Source: Pseudomonas sp. MYb60 (lineage in GTDB: Bacteria > Pseudomonadota > Gammaproteobacteria > Pseudomonadales > Pseudomonadaceae). From it: DNA of 64,000 nucleotides. The position numbers and the translations under genes are program-made. The stretch's first letter is position 1. Every line of letters begins with the position of its first letter. The notes beneath the pieces were generated by a model. That model saw only the letters and a list, made by a program, of their open reading frames with translations. It made no database searches and was not told the DNA's origin. The stretch spans positions 434,001 through 498,000 of the forward strand of contig NZ_PCOZ01000002.1 of NCBI RefSeq assembly GCF_002979555.1, given 5' to 3'. This document shows, one piece after another, positions 54,881-64,000 of this stretch.

Positions 54881-54906
54881 GTGGGAGGGGGCTTGCCCCC
54901 TCCCAC
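54881..54906. repeat. REP palindrome GTGGGAGGGGGC-TT-GCCCCCTCCCAC
   Basis: Perfect 12-base arms (54881-54892 and 54895-54906) with a TT centre. It is the same repeat type as at 16537 and lies between the convergent LpxL-type and TPR genes, a typical extragenic position. Confidence 0.9.
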
Positions 54907-54919
54907 ATTTGAATCCCAC

Positions 54920-55231
54920 TCAGCCCTGGCGGTCGAGTTTTTTCAGGAATACCGTCATTTCTTTCTCGGCTTGCTTATCGCCATGGGCCTGGGCCGCTTC
55001 AATCCCCTTCTCCCACGCTAGCCGCGCCGCAGCTACATCACCTGATCCTGCCTGCGCCTTACCCAAAAGTTTCCACGCCGCCGAGTACTTCGGGTCGAAC
55101 TCCACGCATTTCTGCAAATGCTCCGCCGCCTTGACGTTGTCCTTCAGGTCCAGATAACCCTTGCCCAAACCAAAGCGCAGCAGGGAATTATCCACACCCT
55201 TGGCCAGCATTTTTTCCAGGGATTCGAGCAT
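54920..55231 (-). CDS. Small TPR-repeat protein
   Basis: This 103-residue protein has about two tetratricopeptide units (LLRFGLGKGYLDLKDNVKAA near 17-36, YSAAWKLLGKAQAGSGDVAA near 49-68) and a capping helix. No signal peptide is visible, so it is probably cytoplasmic. TPR proteins mediate protein contacts; the partner is unknown. It is 19 bases downstream of trkA and read in the same direction, so it ends the fmt-rsmB-trkA unit. A perfect DnaA box lies in its coding sequence (55188). Confidence 0.87.
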   Translation of the reverse strand: MLESLEKMLAKGVDNSLLRFGLGKGYLDLKDNVKAAEHLQKCVEFDPKYSAAWKLLGKAQAGSGDVAAARLAWEKGIEAAQAHGDKQAEKEMTVFLKKLDRQG

Positions 55232-55250
55232 GCAGGCGTACTCCGTTTAA

Positions 55251-56624
55251 TCAGAAAAAGCTCAGGCCCACGTGGAACAGTTTCTCCACGTCGCGGATAT
55301 GTTTTTTATCCACAAGGAAAAGGATCACATGGTCCCCGGTGGCAATCACCGTATCGTCGTGGGCAATGATCACTTCTTCATCGCGAATGATCGCGCCAAT
55401 GGTCGTCCCCGGCGGCAAGCCGATGTCGCGGATGGCCTTGCCGATCACCTTGCTCGATTTGGAGTCGCCGTGGGCAATCGCCTCGATGGCCTCTGCCGCG
55501 CCCCGGCGCAATGAGTGCACGCTGACGATATCGCCACGGCGCACGTGGGCCAGCAAGGTGCCGATGGTGGCGAGCTGCGGGCTGATGGCGATGTCGATGT
55601 CGCCACCTTGGATCAGGTCCACATAGGCGGGGTTGTTGATGATGGTCATCACCTTCTTCGCCCCCAGCCGCTTGGCCAGCAGCGAGGACATGATGTTGGC
55701 CTCGTCGTCGTTGGTCAGGGCGAGGAAGATATCGGCGTCGGCAATGTTCTCTTCCAGCAAGAGGTCGCGGTCCGACGCGCTGCCTTGCAGTACGACCGTG
55801 CTGTCGAGGGTGTCGGACAAATGCCGGCAACGCGCCGTATTCATCTCGATGATCTTCACCTGGTAGCGGCTCTCGATGGCCTCGGCAAGGCGCTCGCCAA
55901 TCTGGCCGCCACCGGCGATCACGATGCGTTTATAGCTCTCATCCAGGCGGCGCATTTCGCTCATCACTGCACGAATGTTCGCTTTGGCGGCGATGAAAAA
56001 CACCTCATCGTCGGCTTCGATCACCGTGTCGCCCTGGGGCAGGATCGGCCGGTCACGACGGAAAATCGCCGCGACGCGGGTTTCCACGTTCGGCATGTGC
56101 TCGCGCAATTGGCGCAGTTGCTGGCCCACCAGCGGCCCGCCGTAGTAAGCCTTCACCGCCACCAGTTGGGCCTTGCCCCCGGCGAAGTCGATCACCTGCA
56201 AGGCGCCGGGGATCTCGATCAGGCGCTTGATGTAGTGGGTTACCACCTGCTCCGGGCTGATCAGCACGTCCACCGGGATCGCGTCGTTGTCGAACAACCC
56301 GGCGCGGGTCAGGTAGGCGGCTTCACGCACCCGGGCGATCTTGGTCGGGGTGTGGAACAGGGTGTGGGCGACCTGGCAGGCGACCATGTTGGTCTCGTCG
56401 CTGTTGGTCACCGCCACCAGCATGTCGGCATCGTCGGCGCCGGCCTGGCGCAGCACCGTCGGGAACGACGCGCGGCCTTGCACGGTGCGGATGTCCAGGC
56501 GGTCGCCGAGGTCGCGCAGGCGCTCGCTGTCGGTGTCGACCACAGTGATATCGTTGGCTTCGCTGGCCAAATGTTCGGCCAGCGTGCCACCTACCTGCCC
56601 TGCCCCAAGGATGATGATTTTCAT
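55251..56624 (-). CDS. trkA: Trk potassium uptake regulatory protein TrkA
   Basis: This 457-residue cytoplasmic protein has two RCK units, each an NAD-binding fold ([18 protein letters not shown] near 3-20, [17 protein letters not shown] near 234-250) followed by an RCK_C domain. It gates the TrkH/G potassium channels. It is 21 bases downstream of rsmB, a conserved arrangement. A perfect DnaA box (55306) lies near its 3' end. Confidence 0.98.
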   Translation of the reverse strand: MKIIILGAGQVGGTLAEHLASEANDITVVDTDSERLRDLGDRLDIRTVQGRASFPTVLRQAGADDADMLVAVTNSDETNMVACQVAHTLFHTPTKIARVREAAYLTRAGLFDNDAIPVDVLISPEQVVTHYIKRLIEIPGALQVIDFAGGKAQLVAVKAYYGGPLVGQQLRQLREHMPNVETRVAAIFRRDRPILPQGDTVIEADDEVFFIAAKANIRAVMSEMRRLDESYKRIVIAGGGQIGERLAEAIESRYQVKIIEMNTARCRHLSDTLDSTVVLQGSASDRDLLLEENIADADIFLALTNDDEANIMSSLLAKRLGAKKVMTIINNPAYVDLIQGGDIDIAISPQLATIGTLLAHVRRGDIVSVHSLRRGAAEAIEAIAHGDSKSSKVIGKAIRDIGLPPGTTIGAIIRDEEVIIAHDDTVIATGDHVILFLVDKKHIRDVEKLFHVGLSFF

Positions 56625-56645
56625 CCGGTCACTCCCTTAAATCAT

Positions 56646-57956
56646 TCAGCCGCGCGCGGCGGCGATCTTGATCAGTTTGGCGTAGTAGAAGCCATCGTGT
56701 CCGCCTTCTTGCGCGAGCAACTGGCGACCGTGAGGCTGCTTGATGCCGGCCGAGGTGGCGAGGTCCAGTTCCCGTGCGCCGCTGGTGCGGGCGAGAAAGG
56801 CTTCGATCACCTCGGTGTTTTCGGTCGGCAAGGTGGAGCAGGTGGCGTAGAGCAGGATGCCGCCGACCTCCAGGGTTGGCCACATCGCATCGAGCAGCTC
56901 GCCTTGCAGCACGGCCAGCGCGGCGATGTCATCGGGTTGGCGGGTGAGCTTGATGTCCGGATGGCGGCGGATCACTCCGGTGGCGGAGCATGGTGCGTCG
57001 AGCAGGATGCGCTGGAACGGCTTGCCGTCCCACCAGGTGGCGGTGTCGCGGCCGTCGGCGGCGATCAGCTCGGCACTCAGGCCCAAGCGCGCCAGGTTCT
57101 CGCGCACGCGCACCAGGCGCTTGGCTTCGAGGTCGACAGCGACCACACCGGCGAGGTCTTTTTCCACCTCCAGGATGTGACACGTCTTACCGCCAGGGGC
57201 GCAGCAGGCGTCGAGCACCCGTTGGCCCGGCGCCAGGTCCAGCAGGTCGGCGGCCAGTTGCGCGGCTTCGTCCTGCACGCTGATCCACCCGTCGGCAAAG
57301 CCCGGCAGGCTGCGCACGTCGGTGGCGGCCTCGAGCACGATGCCGTCGACGCTGTACACGCACGGCGCAGCGTTGATGCCGGCAGCGGTGAGCAATTGCA
57401 GGTACGCGTCACGGGTGTGATGGCGGCGGTTGACCCGCAGGATCATTGGCGGGTGTGCATTGTTCGCCGCGCAAATCGCTTCCCACTGCTCAGGCCAGAA
57501 GGCTTTCAGGGACTTTTGCAGCCAGCGCGGGTGAGCCGTGCGCACCACCGGGTCATGCTCCAGCTCGGCCAGCAGCGCCTCGCTTTCACGTTGGGCGCGG
57601 CGCAGCACCGCGTTGAGCAGGGCCTTGGCCCAGGGCTTTTTCAGCTTGTCGGCGCAACCAACCGTCTCGCCGATAGCGGCGTGGGCGGGCACGCGGGTGT
57701 AGAGCAGTTGATAGAGACCGACCAGCAGCAGCGCCTCGACATCCGCATCGGCCGCTTTGAATGGCTTCTGCAGCAACTTGGCCGCCAGTGCCGACAAGCG
57801 TGGCTGCCAGCGCGCCGTGCCGAAGGCCAGGTCCTGGGTGAAACCGCGATCACGGTCTTCGACCTTGTCCAATTGGGTCGGCAACGAACTGTTCAGCGAA
57901 GCCTTGCCGTTGAGCACGGCGGCGAGAGCCTTGGCGGCGGCCAGACGTGGGTTCAT
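56646..57956 (-). CDS. rsmB: 16S rRNA (cytosine-C5)-methyltransferase B
   Basis: This 436-residue enzyme methylates C967 of 16S rRNA. It has an N-terminal NusB-like RNA-binding domain (about 5-140) and the Rossmann SAM domain with [15 protein letters not shown] near 254-268, the catalytic [15 protein letters not shown] near 320-334 and [14 protein letters not shown] near 372-385 with the two cysteines. Its start overlaps fmt by four bases. Confidence 0.97.
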   Translation of the reverse strand: MNPRLAAAKALAAVLNGKASLNSSLPTQLDKVEDRDRGFTQDLAFGTARWQPRLSALAAKLLQKPFKAADADVEALLLVGLYQLLYTRVPAHAAIGETVGCADKLKKPWAKALLNAVLRRAQRESEALLAELEHDPVVRTAHPRWLQKSLKAFWPEQWEAICAANNAHPPMILRVNRRHHTRDAYLQLLTAAGINAAPCVYSVDGIVLEAATDVRSLPGFADGWISVQDEAAQLAADLLDLAPGQRVLDACCAPGGKTCHILEVEKDLAGVVAVDLEAKRLVRVRENLARLGLSAELIAADGRDTATWWDGKPFQRILLDAPCSATGVIRRHPDIKLTRQPDDIAALAVLQGELLDAMWPTLEVGGILLYATCSTLPTENTEVIEAFLARTSGARELDLATSAGIKQPHGRQLLAQEGGHDGFYYAKLIKIAAARG

Positions 57957-58903
57957 TGAGCGCCCCCGAGGAGAGTGCCTACGGCAAATTTCTCACGACG
58001 GCTGTTGAACAAATCGCTGAATTTCAGCGCCTTGCCACCGGGCAATTGCAGACGGGTCAGGCACAGCGCCTGTTCACCGCAGGCGACCAACAGGCCGTCC
58101 TTGCTCGCGCCGATGATTTCACCGGGCGCGCCGTTGCCTTCGGCCAAGGTGGCGGCCAGCACTTTCAAGGCTTCGCCGTTGAGGGTGCTGTGACAGATCG
58201 GCCACGGGTTGAACGCACGCACCAGGCGCTCCAGCTCCACGGCCGGGCGGCTCCAGTCGATGCGCGCTTCGTCTTTGTTCAGTTTGTGGGCGTAGGTGGC
58301 CAGGTTGTCGTCCTGCACGTCGCCTTGCAGCGTGCCAGCGGCCAAGCCGGCGATGGCCTGGAGCACGGCGGGCGGGCCCAGTTCGGCGAGGCGGTCGTGC
58401 AGGCTGCCGCCGGTGTCCTGGGCAGTGATCGGGGTGGTGACCTTGAGCAGCATCGGTCCGGTGTCCAAGCCCAGCTCCATGCGCATCACGGTCACACCGC
58501 TTTCGCTGTCGCCTGCCTCGACGGCGCGCTGGATCGGCGCGGCACCGCGCCAGCGTGGCAGCAGCGAGGCGTGGCTGTTGATGCAGCCCAGGCGTGGGAT
58601 ATCCAGCACCACCTGGGGCAGGATCAAGCCGTAGGCCACGACCACCAGCAGGTCTGGTTTCAACGCGGCCAGTTCAGCCTGGGCCTCGGCATTGCGCAAG
58701 GTCGGCGGCTGTAGCACAGGAATGTTGTGCTCCAGCGCCAGTTGCTTGACCGGGCTTGGCATCAGTTTTTGCCCGCGACCGGCCGGGCGATCCGGCTGGG
58801 TGTACACCGCGACGATGTCGTAAGGGCTGGCGAGCAGCGCCTTGAGGTGTTCGGCGGCGAATTCGGGTGTACCGGCAAAAACAATGCGCAGTGGCTCGGT
58901 CAT
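57953..58903 (-). CDS. fmt: Methionyl-tRNA formyltransferase
   Basis: This 316-residue enzyme formylates initiator Met-tRNA using 10-formyl-THF. It has the N-terminal [15 protein letters not shown] near 5-19, the active-site [17 protein letters not shown] near 132-148 (with catalytic Asn in INSHASL) and the C-terminal OB-like domain. It opens the fmt-rsmB-trkA-TPR run, 69 bases after the def stop, with a terminator between. Confidence 0.98.
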   Translation of the reverse strand: MTEPLRIVFAGTPEFAAEHLKALLASPYDIVAVYTQPDRPAGRGQKLMPSPVKQLALEHNIPVLQPPTLRNAEAQAELAALKPDLLVVVAYGLILPQVVLDIPRLGCINSHASLLPRWRGAAPIQRAVEAGDSESGVTVMRMELGLDTGPMLLKVTTPITAQDTGGSLHDRLAELGPPAVLQAIAGLAAGTLQGDVQDDNLATYAHKLNKDEARIDWSRPAVELERLVRAFNPWPICHSTLNGEALKVLAATLAEGNGAPGEIIGASKDGLLVACGEQALCLTRLQLPGGKALKFSDLFNSRREKFAVGTLLGGAQ

Positions 58904-58936
58904 GGGAGGTCTCGGTTAAAAGCAGTCACAAAAGAA

Positions 58937-58960
58937 AAAGGCTTGCCGCAGCAAGCCTTT
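58937..58960 (-). terminator. Intrinsic terminator between def and fmt
   Basis: Perfect ten-base arms AAAGGCTTGC (58937-58946) and GCAAGCCTTT (58951-58960) with loop CGCA are followed on the minus strand by TTCTTTTG. It lies 12 bases past the def stop, so it may uncouple def from fmt. Confidence 0.9.
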
Positions 58961-58972
58961 GGAAGAAGGGAA

Positions 58973-59479
58973 TCAAGCCTGCTGGCGATGCTTTTTTTCC
59001 AGCTTCTTCTTGATCCGGTCGCGTTTGAGCGTGGACAGGTAATCGACAAACAGCTTGCCGTTGAGGTGGTCGCACTCGTGCTGGATACACACGGCCAGCA
59101 GGCCTTCGGCGATCAGTTCGAACGGCTTGCCATCGCGGTCCAGCGCCTTGATCTTCACGCGCAGCGGGCGCTCGACGTTCTCGTAGAACTCCGGCACCGA
59201 CAGGCAGCCTTCCTGGTATTCGCCCATCTCGTCGGTCAGCGGTTCGAACTCCGGGTTGATGTACACCATCGGCGCGGTGCGGTCTTCCGACAGGTCCATG
59301 ACCACGACGCGCTGATGCACGTTGACCTGGGTGGCAGCGAGGCCGATCCCCGGGGCTTCATACATTGTTTCAAACATGTCATCGACCAACTGACGAACCT
59401 TGTCGTCCACTACGGCCACCGGCTTGGCGACAGTGCGCAGGCGCGAGTCGGGGAATTCGAGGATGTTCAAAATAGCCAT
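58973..59479 (-). CDS. def: Peptide deformylase
   Basis: This 168-residue iron enzyme removes the N-formyl group from new proteins. All three family motifs are present: GIGLAATQV near 45-53, EGCLSVPE near 88-95 and [12 protein letters not shown] near 131-142. The start at 59477-59479 ([11 protein letters not shown]) gives the usual Pseudomonas N-terminus. It pairs with fmt in function and is divergent from the LysM-family gene. Confidence 0.98.
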   Translation of the reverse strand: MAILNILEFPDSRLRTVAKPVAVVDDKVRQLVDDMFETMYEAPGIGLAATQVNVHQRVVVMDLSEDRTAPMVYINPEFEPLTDEMGEYQEGCLSVPEFYENVERPLRVKIKALDRDGKPFELIAEGLLAVCIQHECDHLNGKLFVDYLSTLKRDRIKKKLEKKHRQQA

Positions 59480-59614
59480 AAGCGTAATTGCTGCACATGT
59501 GAGGTAAAGGCAAATCGGCGTTGGGACGGACCCAAACGGCCGATGTGAAACCCTTGAAAGCCGCGAAGGCCCAGGCATTTCACGCGAACGCACATAATAA
59601 AGGAGATTCACCCC

Positions 59615-60391
59615 ATGAGGAAATCGCTACTCGTCTTGCTGCTGTGGGCCCCGATCGCCATGGCCCTGCTGCCCCCGCCCGGCCAGCGTCTCGATCACGC
59701 GACGCAACAGGCCATCCAGCGCTTTTTACTGCACAACCGCATCCTGGATTCACCCCAGGACCTGGACACCGCCCCCTATATTGTCGCGGCCGATGCCGGC
59801 CGGGTACTGGGGTCCAATGCCGAGCGGGTGCATGCCCGGGGCAACCTGGACCCTTCGCAGCCGGACTACGCAATATTTCGACGCGGCAAGGTCTACACAG
59901 ACCCGCAAACCCAAGAGCTGCTGGGTATCAATGCCGACGACATCGGTACCGCGCGCTTTGTGACGGCTGGGGACCTGAGCACCCTGGCCGTTCAGCGCGT
60001 CACTCAGGAGATACGCCCAGGCGACCGTCTGCTGCGCGTGGCATCGTCGGTGGATGTTGCAGCCCTTGAGATGCCATCCGCCGCGCCCTTCGTTCAAGGC
60101 CACATCATCGATATCCCCCGTGGCGTCACGCAGATCGGCGTGCTTGATGCCGTGACGCTCAATAAAGGTCGCCGCGACGGACTGCTCGACGGCCAACGGC
60201 TCAGCGTCATCAAGACCGGCGCCACGGTGCGCGACATCCTCAGCGGCGCACCCGTGAAGCTCCCCGATGAACGCGCTGGCACCCTGTTGGTGTTTCGTTC
60301 CTACGAAAAACTCAGTTACGCCCTGGTTCTCAGCGCCTCGCGTGCGCTGGCGGTGATGGACCGTTTCGAGAGCGTCGGTGAATCACAATAA
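59615..60391 (+). CDS. LysM-family protein lacking the LysM domain
   Basis: This 258-residue exported protein has a signal-like N-terminus ([20 protein letters not shown]) and goes straight into a domain I recognise from the C-terminal part of the roughly 340-residue LysM proteins that occupy the def-dprA gap in pseudomonads. Features are [15 protein letters not shown] near 33-47, [13 protein letters not shown] near 49-61, [15 protein letters not shown] near 100-114 and RPGDRLLRV near 128-136. The LysM peptidoglycan-binding region is missing, and the 135 bases between it and def cannot encode it. AAGGAGA precedes the start. Whether the product still binds the cell wall is unknown. Confidence 0.85.
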   Translation: MRKSLLVLLLWAPIAMALLPPPGQRLDHATQQAIQRFLLHNRILDSPQDLDTAPYIVAADAGRVLGSNAERVHARGNLDPSQPDYAIFRRGKVYTDPQTQELLGINADDIGTARFVTAGDLSTLAVQRVTQEIRPGDRLLRVASSVDVAALEMPSAAPFVQGHIIDIPRGVTQIGVLDAVTLNKGRRDGLLDGQRLSVIKTGATVRDILSGAPVKLPDERAGTLLVFRSYEKLSYALVLSASRALAVMDRFESVGESQ

Positions 60392-60454
60392 ATAGCCTGC
60401 TAAATAAGTTACCAACAGAGTTATCCACAGCTTGTTCCGGTCAAGGATGATCCG

Positions 60455-61558
60455 ATGTATCCGACAAATATCCACGAAATATCCCCGTCAGAACTGGAAG
60501 CTCGACTACGCTTGCACAGGCTGCCGGAACTCGGTCCCAAGCGATTTCGCTTGTTGATGGAAGCGTTCGGTAGCGCCTCCAAAGCCATCAGCGCGCCGGC
60601 CGGTGCCTGGCGCTCGCTCGGCTTGCCTGCCGTAAGCGCCGATGCCCGGCGCAGTCATGAAATTCGCGACGGGGCCAGCGCCGCATTGGCCTGGCTGGCG
60701 CACCCGGCCCAGCATTTGCTGATGTGGGACCAACCGGACTACCCCGCCTTGCTCGCCCAGATCGACGATGCGCCGCCGCTGCTATTCGTCGCGGGAGCCC
60801 CCGCAATCCTGGAAAAACCGCAGTTGGCGATGGTGGGCAGCCGCCGCGCTTCTCGCCCTGGCATGGACACCGCCGCCGCATTTTCCCGCAGCCTGGCGAG
60901 CGCCGGATTTGTCATCACCAGCGGTTTGGCGTTGGGCATAGACGGTGCGGCGCACCAGGCGGCATTGGATGTCGGTGGTCAGACAATCGGCGTGCTGGGC
61001 ACAGGCCTGGAAAACTTTTATCCACAGCGACATAAAAAGCTGGCTGAGGCGATGATTGCCCAGGGCAGTGCCGTCATTTCCGAATTTCCGCTGGACGCTG
61101 CGCCCCAGGCCGGCAATTTTCCCCGGCGCAATCGGATCATCAGCGGGCTGTCCCTGGGCGTACTGGTGGTGGAAGCCAGCACGGCCAGCGGTTCGCTGAT
61201 CACTGCAAAGCTGGCCGCCGAACAAGGGCGTGAGGTGTATGCGATCCCGGGCTCGATCCATCACCCCGGCGCCAAGGGCTGTCATCAGTTGATCCGTGAG
61301 GGCGCCACATTGGTGGAAAGCATCGAGCATATCCTTGAGGGGCTGCGCGGCTGGCAAGCGCTGTCGCGTCCGGCGCCACTGCCCGTGACCCACCCGCTGG
61401 TGGCGCTGCTGCACGCTGCGCCCCACACCAGCGAAGCCTTGGCGATTGCCAGCGGGCGGCCATTGTCCCAGGTACTGGCGGCGCTCACTGAACTGGAATT
61501 GGAGGGCCAGGTCATCTGCGAAAGCGGACGCTGGCTGGCGCGTGGCGCGCTTTTGTAA
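60455..61558 (+). CDS. dprA: DNA-processing protein DprA (Smf)
   Basis: This 367-residue protein protects incoming single-stranded DNA and loads RecA. It has an N-terminal helical domain (about 10-80), the Rossmann core with MVGSRRASRPG near 126-136, GLALGIDGAAHQAAL near 158-172 and FPRRNRIISGLSLGVLVVEA near 223-242, and a C-terminal winged-helix DprA/WH domain (about 305-365). Length is normal. A perfect DnaA box lies before its start (60421-60429) and another within it (61018-61026). Confidence 0.97.
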   Translation: MYPTNIHEISPSELEARLRLHRLPELGPKRFRLLMEAFGSASKAISAPAGAWRSLGLPAVSADARRSHEIRDGASAALAWLAHPAQHLLMWDQPDYPALLAQIDDAPPLLFVAGAPAILEKPQLAMVGSRRASRPGMDTAAAFSRSLASAGFVITSGLALGIDGAAHQAALDVGGQTIGVLGTGLENFYPQRHKKLAEAMIAQGSAVISEFPLDAAPQAGNFPRRNRIISGLSLGVLVVEASTASGSLITAKLAAEQGREVYAIPGSIHHPGAKGCHQLIREGATLVESIEHILEGLRGWQALSRPAPLPVTHPLVALLHAAPHTSEALAIASGRPLSQVLAALTELELEGQVICESGRWLARGALL

Positions 61559-61616
61559 CTGGGTTTTGTAACGAAGATCGGTACACTGCGCAGAGCAATA
61601 GTCTGGAGAGTGAGCA

Positions 61617-62174
61617 ATGGTCAGTAGGTGGCGTGTGCTGGAAGCCGCACGAGAAATTCGCGCAGGCGCGGTGATTGCCTATCCGACCGAGGCGGTCTGG
61701 GGCCTGGGTTGCGACCCTTGGAACGAAGAGGCGGTGGACCGTCTGCTGGCGATCAAGAATCGTTCGGTGGACAAAGGCCTCATCGTGGTGGCGGACAATA
61801 TTCGCCAGTTCGACTTCCTGTTCGAAGACTTCCCGGACACCTGGATCGACCGCATGGCCAGCACCTGGCCGGGGCCGAATACCTGGCTGGTGCCGCATCA
61901 GGGGTTGTTGCCGGAATGGGTCACCGGGGTGCATGACACGGTGGCGCTGCGGGTCAGTGATCATCCGCTGGTGCGGGACCTGTGCGCGGAAGTGGGGCCG
62001 TTGATTTCCACCTCGGCGAACCCTCAAGGCCGGCCGGCGGCGCGCTCGCGGTTGCGGGTGGAACAGTATTTCCGTGGTCAGGTGGACTTGGTGGTAGGCA
62101 GTGCGTTGGGTGGGCGCAGGAATCCGAGCCTGATCCGTGATCTTGCGACGGGTGAGGTGGTGCGGCCTTCATAA
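61617..62174 (+). CDS. tsaC: Threonylcarbamoyl-AMP synthase, YrdC/TsaC type
   Basis: This 185-residue enzyme makes threonylcarbamoyl-AMP for the t6A modification of tRNAs. It has the YrdC-fold elements [18 protein letters not shown] near 20-37, the basic [13 protein letters not shown] near 47-59, PGPNTWLVP near 83-91 and [12 protein letters not shown] near 132-143. Length suits the short TsaC class. It lies 58 bases after dprA. Confidence 0.96.
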   Translation: MVSRWRVLEAAREIRAGAVIAYPTEAVWGLGCDPWNEEAVDRLLAIKNRSVDKGLIVVADNIRQFDFLFEDFPDTWIDRMASTWPGPNTWLVPHQGLLPEWVTGVHDTVALRVSDHPLVRDLCAEVGPLISTSANPQGRPAARSRLRVEQYFRGQVDLVVGSALGGRRNPSLIRDLATGEVVRPS

Positions 62175-62186
62175 GACCGCACCACA

Positions 62187-62250
62187 GCTATCGCGGGGAA
62201 GACCGCTCCCACAGGAGGAATGCATTCCAACGGTGGGAGCGCGCTTGCGT
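62187..62250. repeat. Inverted pair of degenerate REP elements (REPIN-like)
   Basis: Two REP-type units face each other: GCGGGGAAGACCGCTCCCAC (about 62193-62212) and GTGGGAGCGCGCTTGCG (62233-62249), 20 bases apart. The pairing of two inverted REPs is the form mobilised by RAYT transposases in pseudomonads. No RAYT gene lies in the window. The unit sits in the convergent tsaC-qor gap. Confidence 0.75.
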
Positions 62251-62274
62251 TACAGCCACTGCAACGCTAACGCC

Positions 62275-63252
62275 TTACGGCAGTAGAATGGTCGACCCCG
62301 TCGTCCTGCGGCCCGACAACTCGGTCTGCGCTCTCGCCGCATCCGCCAGCGCAAACCGCTGGTTGATATCAATGCGCACTTTGCCGCTGTTGATCATCGA
62401 GAACAGGTCATCCGCCATCGCCTGCAGGTTCTGCGGGTTGTTGGCGTAGGTGGCCAAGGTCGGGCGGGTGACGTACAGCGAGCCTTTCGCCGACAGAATC
62501 CCCAGGTTCACCCCATCCACTGCGCCCGACGCATTGCCGAAACTCACCACCAACCCGCGCGGCGCCACGCTGTCCAGTGAGGTCAGCCAGGTATCCTTGC
62601 CGACACCGTCGTACACCACTGGTACCTTTTTGCCGTCGGTCAATTCCAGCACGCGCTGTGCGACATTTTCCTTGCTGTAGTCGATGGTTTCCCAGGCACC
62701 GAGGGATTTGGCCAGGGCGGCCTTTTCGGCCGAGCTCACTGTACCGATCAGCTTCACACCGAGGGCTTTGGCCCATTGGCAGGCCAGGGAGCCCACGCCA
62801 CCGGCAGCGGCGTGGAACAGGATGGTTTCGCCGCCCTTCAATTCATAGGTCTGGCGCAGCAGGTATTGCACGGTCAGGCCCTTGAGCATGGCACCGGCGG
62901 CTTGCTCGAAACTGATCTCGTCCGGCAAGTGCACCAGGTTGGCGGCGGGTAGCACGTGCAACTGGCTGTAAGCCCCCAGCGGGCCACTGCCGTAGGCCAC
63001 ACGGTCGCCGACCTTGAACTGGGTGACTTCGCTGCCCACCGCATCAACCACGCCCGCGCCTTCCGCACCCAGCCCCGACGGCAAGGCGGGCGGTGCGTAC
63101 AGGCCGCTGCGGAAATAGGTGTCGATGAAGTTCAGGCCAATGGCCTCGTTGCGCACGCGCACTTGCTGCGGGCCCGGCTCTGCCGGTGTGTAGTCCACAT
63201 ACTCAAGCACTTCGGGGCCGCCATGGGCGCTGAACTGGATACGTTTTGCCAT
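62275..63252 (-). CDS. qor: NADPH:quinone reductase, zeta-crystallin type
   Basis: This 325-residue medium-chain dehydrogenase-like enzyme lacks zinc ligands. It shows the substrate region GLNFIDTYFRSGLY near 39-52, GAEGAGVVDAVG near 62-73 and the NADPH-binding AAAGGVGSLACQWAKALG near 148-165. It transfers electrons from NADPH to quinones. It is convergent with tsaC and divergent from hemF, as in other pseudomonads. Confidence 0.95.
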   Translation of the reverse strand: MAKRIQFSAHGGPEVLEYVDYTPAEPGPQQVRVRNEAIGLNFIDTYFRSGLYAPPALPSGLGAEGAGVVDAVGSEVTQFKVGDRVAYGSGPLGAYSQLHVLPAANLVHLPDEISFEQAAGAMLKGLTVQYLLRQTYELKGGETILFHAAAGGVGSLACQWAKALGVKLIGTVSSAEKAALAKSLGAWETIDYSKENVAQRVLELTDGKKVPVVYDGVGKDTWLTSLDSVAPRGLVVSFGNASGAVDGVNLGILSAKGSLYVTRPTLATYANNPQNLQAMADDLFSMINSGKVRIDINQRFALADAARAQTELSGRRTTGSTILLP

Positions 63253-63378
63253 CTGCCTTCTCCTCAGGTCGGGCCTGCCAAGGTCCTCCTAAGCTTGATC
63301 TTCGTCAACTGCGAAGCACCGGGGTGCAGTGGTATCCTGTGCGCCCATTTGCCGCCGACGCCCACCGGCCTCGTGTAG

Positions 63379-64000
<622 letters not shown>

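Noticed and set aside
55264..55279. A fourth parS-like sequence, AGGCCCACGTGGAACA, in trkA
   Set aside because: It has three mismatches in one half-site. It may be chance, as it lies well outside the main cluster.
55515..57959. Plus-strand reading frame of 814 codons
   Set aside because: It is antisense to trkA and rsmB and its translation has no recognisable features.

Overview
The window is a chromosomal segment around the replication origin of a fluorescent Pseudomonas, most likely of the P. fluorescens group. The evidence is high GC content, the order rpmH-oriC-dnaA-dnaN-recF-gyrB, the flanking rnpA-yidD-yidC-mnmE, mnmG-rsmG-parA-parB and atpIBEFHAGDC-glmU-glmS blocks, P. fluorescens-type GTGGGAGGGGGC repeats, and Pseudomonas-like protein sequences throughout. 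No tRNA, rRNA, CRISPR array, insertion sequence or prophage was seen.

Layout. (1) 1-7440, minus strand: a probable metal-handling region. Three SPFH/HflKC-type membrane proteins, one with a 14-histidine tail, are tightly coupled to a P1B-type ATPase. Downstream lies a bufferin-like cassette: a small Cys-rich exported peptide, a DUF692/MNIO enzyme and a DUF2063 partner cut by the window edge. (2) 7661-13338, plus strand: a six-gene lipid operon resembling E. coli ynbABCD with two additions: a CDP-alcohol phosphatidyltransferase, an alpha/beta hydrolase-methyltransferase fusion, a PAP2-dual-specificity phosphatase fusion, a small membrane protein, a PlsC-like acyltransferase and a CdsA-like protein. 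(3) 13366-17968: a small unknown protein, glmS, a DeoR-type regulator and glmU. (4) 18091-25196: the F1Fo ATP synthase operon. (5) 25342-29576: parB, parA, rsmG and mnmG.

(6) 29577-34103: an AT-rich stretch with DnaA boxes, then a FecI-FecR-TonB receptor unit behind a Fur-like box. It sits between mnmG and mnmE, which I recall as neighbours in other pseudomonads. (7) 34123-38050: mnmE, yidC, yidD, rnpA and rpmH, leading to oriC (about 38150-38620). (8) 38636-44825: dnaA, dnaN, recF and gyrB, with three parS sites at 41.7-44.9 kb. (9) 44923-48643: a divergent two-component system (winged-helix regulator and CHASE2 kinase) and a small unknown protein. (10) 48886-64000: plsC-like, gmhB, glyS, glyQ, tag, an LpxL-type acyltransferase, a TPR protein, trkA, rsmB, fmt, def, a LysM-family protein that has lost its LysM domain, dprA, tsaC, qor and the start of hemF.

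Most of the window is ordinary core genome. The less ordinary parts are the SPFH/P-type ATPase/bufferin region, the Ynb-like lipid operon with altered active-site aspartates in its transferase, the second origin-like region beside mnmG with an iron-uptake unit next to it, the strong excess of perfect DnaA boxes over some 50 kb, and the LysM-less protein beside def. All functions are inferred from reading the sequence. No database search was run.
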